Assembly: GCA_003344405.1 (NCBI GenBank)
Contig: NOWV01000214.1
Coordinates: 1-64,000 of the forward strand
Direction: 5' to 3'
DNA: 64,000 nt
Source: Trichoplax sp. H2
Taxonomy: Eukaryota > Placozoa > Uniplacotomia > Trichoplacea
Shown here: positions 59,203 through 64,000 of the stretch, in pieces
How positions within the stretch are numbered: position 1 is the stretch's first letter
How the letters are laid out: the number at the start of each line of letters is the position of its first letter
Notes under the pieces: model-generated
What the model saw: the letters and a program-made list of their open reading frames with translations, nothing else
Databases searched by the model: none
Told to the model about the DNA's origin: nothing
Program-made: the position numbers and the translations under genes

Positions 59203-60789
59203 TGTTATTATTGATAAACGACACAAGATGGTAATTAGAGATGCTTTGTTAGTTTCGATTTAGTATAGACCAGTACAGCAGGTGTACAAACTGTTGTTGT
59301 CTACAGACGATAATGATGATGGTATCCTGATATATAGTACAAATGACTCTACGGATAATTATTAATATACTACTTTGATGCGCTAAGGCCTGGATAAGGA
59401 ATGCCGACAACAAATCTTATTTTCGATCATTAATCTTAACTTATTGATGTTAACATAGCTCGTTGGATATCTTGTTAGTAATAGTAATAATCTTGATAGT
59501 AGATACGGTTTTATTACTTGTGCTTAATAGAAGACAGTCGTAATCACTACTTTAAAATTATATTCACTCAACAGTCCATCATAACATAAGAGTTATTTTA
59601 AAAATTAAAATCGGTAATGAATCCATGTTATGCTTGTATTGACACTGGGATAGAGTAGGCTTACAATTGAATTCTTTATGATATTTAATTAATTAATTAT
59701 AACTTGATACTAATCCATGTATAAATACAGTCATTCTTGCTAAGCTATATGGTCATACTTGATCAATCATCACCTACGCCATGTTTTAATTCAAAGCACT
59801 AGTACGATGAGAGATACAGTAGTTCATGGTTGAAAAAATTCCCATCCTCAACAGTATTGAACCCATTTTTACTGTTAGACACGTACAACAGTTTGTCTAG
59901 GCCTGCTCAATTTCTTCTTTATTTTGCCTTGACTTGAATGGAAGGCCTGTGGTATTTTGTAAATCAGTGGAATATTGCTGTAGTTGCATGGATACAACGC
60001 ATAACAAGCAGTACGACTCGTATTATAATTATTTTCACAGTTGTTTACCTGTTGTTTAATCTTAATATTGATACTTGTTAATTTGATGGTGAGGATACGC
60101 TGTTGTACTTTGCTTTAGCCTATTTTTTCTTCATCGTCATAGATCGGTTCTATTTGTAAGAGGTTCATTCTTTCAACACATATTAATGTCTTTCCCCATT
60201 TAAGAGAAATTTGCTATGATTGTATCGGTAAGATCAGCTGATACTGTGATCATTGTTTTTATAAAATCAACTATAGTTAAAGGTATAACTTTTACTCTGC
60301 TTGAATTAAAAAGCGCCAATTTCAGTTGGTCCTACCTACATATAACATCAATACGGACTCTATTAATAAATTCATCTTTTTTTTGGCTACTAATTGATTG
60401 AGCTTCAATGTTAATCAATATTACTAAACAGTTTAAAATAAAGCCAAATGAAGAGCATTTCTAACGTACTAGCTTGATCACCTGCATGATCTGTATAATA
60501 TGGTGTTATATTTTATACCGTTAGAATAGAAAAGTTAACCCTGAAATACGCTTATCGTCTCGCTGTGACTATATCTATCCACTAAATAGCATTCTACGGT
60601 AATGACAGTACAAGATAGATCACCTCTCTTGCACAATATGTTCAGCTTTGCTAAGTAATTGAATTAGATACCATTTTGCTTACCGGTAGCGCTGTTTTTG
60701 CTTAGTAAAGTCGACATTATCGTAGAGTTTACAATCCGTTCGATACTTGCAAGACTAAATCTGCTGCCATACTCTGCAATCTTTAATTA
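59203..60789. other. Intergenic, no gene seen
   Basis: AT-rich sequence with only short frames, such as 60216-60401, and no recognised motif or repeat. Confidence 0.5.
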
Positions 60790-61675
60790 TATATGAATAC
60801 CCCGACCAAGGTATAGTAATTGATTTTCATCAGGTTTAATACCATTACTCCTCGATGAAATACTGTAAGAATTGCTTATGCTAACATCATAACATTCTAA
60901 TATTAAGTTAAATCAATCTAATAGATTAAAGATATTCTTATGCCATGGCTGTAAATCCCTCAGTTACAATTGATTGATGAATTATATGTTTAAATTATCA
61001 TTCCAAATAGGATAGACTAAGCTATAATAGTTAATTTTCATCAGATTAATATTCATCACTCCTCGATGAAATTTGGAATTGATTATGCTAATGTTTTATA
61101 ACATTCAAGTCTTTAGTACAAGTAATTTTATCGATTATAGATACTTTTATGCTATTGCTATGAATGCTTTGGTTACAGCTGATTGATTGTGTACTTAAAT
61201 TATAATTCTATGTAGAATAAATCGAACTGTACTTGACAAAGCTACAGCAATTAATTTTTATCAGGTTAATGCTCAGCACTCTTCCATAAAATAAAAATTG
61301 ATTCTACTAACGTTATAGCATTCTAATACGAATTTAATTAAATTAATCTAATAGATTAGGGGTACTCTTATGCTATTGCCAAGGATGCTTTAGCTGCAGC
61401 TAATTGATTCTGTGATTACATTATAATTAGAATTAAAATAAACCAAACCATACTTGACTAAGCTATAGTGATTAATTTTCCTTGAATTAATACTATCACT
61501 CTTCGATTAAAAAGAAATTGATTATACACACTAGCGCCACAATACTCTAATGTTGAGTTTAATCAACAGATTAAGGATATTCTTATTTTTATTGCCATGA
61601 ATACTTTAATTACAGCTAATTAATAATGTGCCTGGATTATTCTAAATAGGATATATACCAAACTATGTTCTCATT
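60790..61675. repeat. Decayed tandem array, four copies of about 215 bp
   Basis: TTAATTTTCATCAG.TTAATA, .CACTC.TCGATGAAAT, CATTCTAATA, AATCTAATAGATTA, ATTCTTATGCTATTGCCATG and ACAGCTAATTGATT recur in order, starting near 60817, 61030, 61251 and 61470. Copies are strongly diverged. Confidence 0.7.
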
Positions 61676-61734
61676 AGATGAAATAAATTAACAAGGAATG
61701 GAACTTGGCCTAAACCTTGTATTCGACTATACTT

Positions 61735-62110
61735 TAAATTTTTTAACGAATAGCTATTCTACGAGTGGATCCTATCATAATTCACTTTTCATGCCACTCA
61801 CTCAAAAATTTAAATAAGAAACATGCTATAAAACTGTAGTATCATAGAGATCGAATACTACCACCACCATCAAATCATGTTAATAAGCACTTATTTCACG
61901 AGTCAGTCCGATCATAATTTACTTTTCGTGCTAGACATTTAAAAATTTTTATAAGCAGTATGGTATAAAATTTTAACTTTATCTAGAGATCGACTACTAC
62001 TAACATTAAACAATGTTAGTAAGCAATTATTTTACCAGTAAATCCTGTTATCATTTACCTTTCATCCAGATATTCAAAAACATACGCACGCAGTATTAAG
62101 TCCGAAACGC
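61735..62110. repeat. Decayed tandem array, three copies of about 130-140 bp
   Basis: TCATAATTCACTTTTCATGC, AAAAATTT..ATAAG.A.ATG, TATAAAA.T, AGAGATCGA.TACTAC and TTA.TAAGCA.TTATTT recur near 61780, 61910 and 62045. The unit differs from that of the preceding array. Confidence 0.6.
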
Positions 62111-63364
62111 TTCTATGATTAATTGAGCTGAATATCTCTCCACCGTCAGAATATATACTCTAATATCACGTAGAAATTGACTACTACTGATGAATAATGC
62201 TCATAATCAATCCATTAGTTATTTATAACGATAGCTTTTATGAATGATAGATAAATAGAAATGACATCAAATTATCCATAAATGATTGAAAAATTTAAAG
62301 TGAATAATAAAGCCAAGTGCTAATATCCTAGGTAGACGTAGGTAAGAAATTGCTCATTATTATTATTTATAGGCATTTGATAGTGGCTATTAAATCATTC
62401 CATGAATACGGTAAAGGATCTTTATTTCGATTTAAAATTCATTTCATTCAAGATTTACAATTTTATCCTTTTTTTATATAGTTAAAAACAGGTGCAGATT
62501 ACACGATCGATTTTATGGTCGATATAAAATAATTATAATTTACAAGGTATATCTGCCTAGCTTAACATTAAAAATAATTGATCATGATATAAAACTAACA
62601 TAGAAATAATCTGTTATCTTTTACGAGTTTATAACTTCGTAAGTAATCAATTACTATAGAACATTCGTGTAATGGAGACAGCAATTAAAATAGCTGGCAA
62701 AGGCAAGTAAAGCTTATCAAGACAAAGCCATATTTCAATTACAAGAAAGCGCTTTAATATCATAAAACGTGGCAAAGCATCAGTCATTTATAAAAAATAA
62801 AAAAATATCAAGGTAGGATTATCCCTCAGCTATCCATCAAGCCATTGACGCTAAGAGGAGAGATATCAAGTTAGCAATTATGGATGGAACAAAGATTGAT
62901 GAAATAACGTAAAGCTACCAGGCATTTCTAGGTGAGATCAAGCAATTACCATAAATAATAAAAATAAAATCTTTTGACGTAGTAAACGAGGAATAATGTT
63001 CCTAATTATCTACCAGGACTGCACATGGGTCGATACTGGGTGAAAACACGTCGTTTAGAACAGACAGAAAAAGATTCATGAAGGTATCTCAATTCGGTGA
63101 GGTAGATTTAATAGATTGGTAGACGGGGTATATACGGTTAGATATTTTTTTGTAGTACTTTGCCTACCTCTTTACATAAACAACTTATATGGGTATATTC
63201 TAGAAATTGGAATGAAATATAAATTAATGGACAAGTGAAAACTTAAATCAACAGCCTATGCACAAAGGGTTACAGCAATTACGCTATCCAAAATATTTCA
63301 AAAATGATCTTCATCAACAATTTCATGTAATAGTCAGTTTTGGATATGAACAGTAGTAGCTGGT
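62111..63364. other. Intergenic, no gene recognised
   Basis: AT-rich. A lysine-rich, stop-interrupted stretch at about 62660-62960 could be a relic of coding sequence, but no frame stays open and no family is recognised. Confidence 0.35.
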
Positions 63365-64000
63365 CTATATCAAAATAGAACCATCTAGATCATAATTGAA
63401 GGAGGCTGATTTTCCCTCCTCTGAATTCTGACTGAGAGTGCTAGGACTTCGGCTTACTTGGTAAGCTTTCGATAACAGCTGATTTATCTGCAATTTATAT
63501 TTTTCCAACGCATTCTGATCCAATCCTTTCTCGCTATAAATAGCGACCAAGGTATCCAATAATTCATACATTTTCGATGTTATAGGTACAGACTGAAATA
63601 AAATCATATCGGAATCGGATTCTTCTTTCTCTAATGTAGTTGCGGTGGTTGTCGGCATCTCACGCTCTAACGAGGAGGCTAACCCTTTAATTTTAGCCCA
63701 TGTTGCTTTAGATGGATTATCAATTAATCTCCTACAGTATTCCAAGATATTGACCAACGGATCGATATAACTAGCCAAGTGAGTGGATGAATCAGAGCGA
63801 ACCATATCGTTAACTTCTTGGCAATGTTGACGAATATCGTCGATAGTTTCATTGAGGATACGCACTGATTGACGAGTAGTTTTGCCACGCTGTAATAATT
63901 CTGCAGCATGGTGTAATCCATGGCAGGCAGTTCGACGTGCTTTCTGCTGTCCTGACAATATTAATGACTTTTCTGTACTTTGCAATGTATGCTGAGGCAA
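63365..64000 (-). CDS. Unidentified protein, C-terminal 211 codons, cut by window edge
   Basis: One open frame runs from the right edge to a stop at 63365. The Met at the very edge may be internal. The visible part is polar and mostly helical in character (HGLHHAAELLQRGK, LNETIDDIRQHCQEVNDMV, YIDPLVNILEYCRRLI), with an acidic, Thr-rich linker (MPTTTATTLEKEESDSD), another helical segment (SKMYELLDTLVAIYSEKGLD) and a Ser-rich tail. No domain is recognised. Codon use and the length of the frame support a real gene. Confidence 0.75.
   Translation of the reverse strand: MPQHTLQSTEKSLILSGQQKARRTACHGLHHAAELLQRGKTTRQSVRILNETIDDIRQHCQEVNDMVRSDSSTHLASYIDPLVNILEYCRRLIDNPSKATWAKIKGLASSLEREMPTTTATTLEKEESDSDMILFQSVPITSKMYELLDTLVAIYSEKGLDQNALEKYKLQINQLLSKAYQVSRSPSTLSQNSEEGKSASFNYDLDGSILI

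Overview
The window is nuclear DNA of a eukaryote, almost certainly an animal. It is AT-rich and its genes are split into many short exons with canonical GT..AG borders. They sit on both strands, about one per 6-7 kb. The gene set points to an early-branching animal such as a placozoan or sponge: it holds an animal-type DGCR8 (Pasha), SMYD4, ZSWIM7, NEMF, RFC5 and a synaptobrevin, together with two Argonautes whose wording is closer to plant/ancestral AGO than to bilaterian AGO. The species cannot be fixed from the sequence alone. No tRNA, rRNA, CRISPR array or intact transposon was seen.

Layout. 1-1387 (-): 5' two-thirds of an intronless Argonaute cut by the window edge. 2.2-3.7 kb: decayed tandem repeats. 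6155-14782 (-): NEMF, more than 30 exons, read from start to stop. 16063-20824 (+): DGCR8, head-to-head with NEMF. 20.8-26.0 kb: gene-poor, with decayed repeats and possible ORF relics. 26009-31674 (+): a 10-exon WD40 protein. 33403-35904 (-): a complete intronless Argonaute with an intact slicer tetrad. 37.7-41.0 kb: several tandem-repeat families. 41436-46119 (-): SMYD4, with an exactly duplicated exon. 48193-51661 (-): RFC5. 52487-54613 (+): ZSWIM7, head-to-head with RFC5. 55.5-57.0 kb: about eight copies of a ~196-bp repeat carrying a strong hairpin. 58105-58398 (+): an intronless R-SNARE. 60.8-62.1 kb: two more decayed arrays. 63365-64000 (-): 3' part of an unidentified gene.

How the genes relate. 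Three small-RNA pathway genes (AGO, DGCR8, AGO) lie within 36 kb. DGCR8 is the RNA-binding partner of Drosha in the nuclear Microprocessor, and Argonautes carry the finished small RNAs. RFC5 (clamp loader) and ZSWIM7 (Shu-type homologous-recombination factor) form a divergent pair of DNA-maintenance genes. A CGGTCC-type short repeat lies roughly 230-340 bp upstream of the ATG of three genes (left Argonaute, NEMF, R-SNARE) and may be a shared promoter element.
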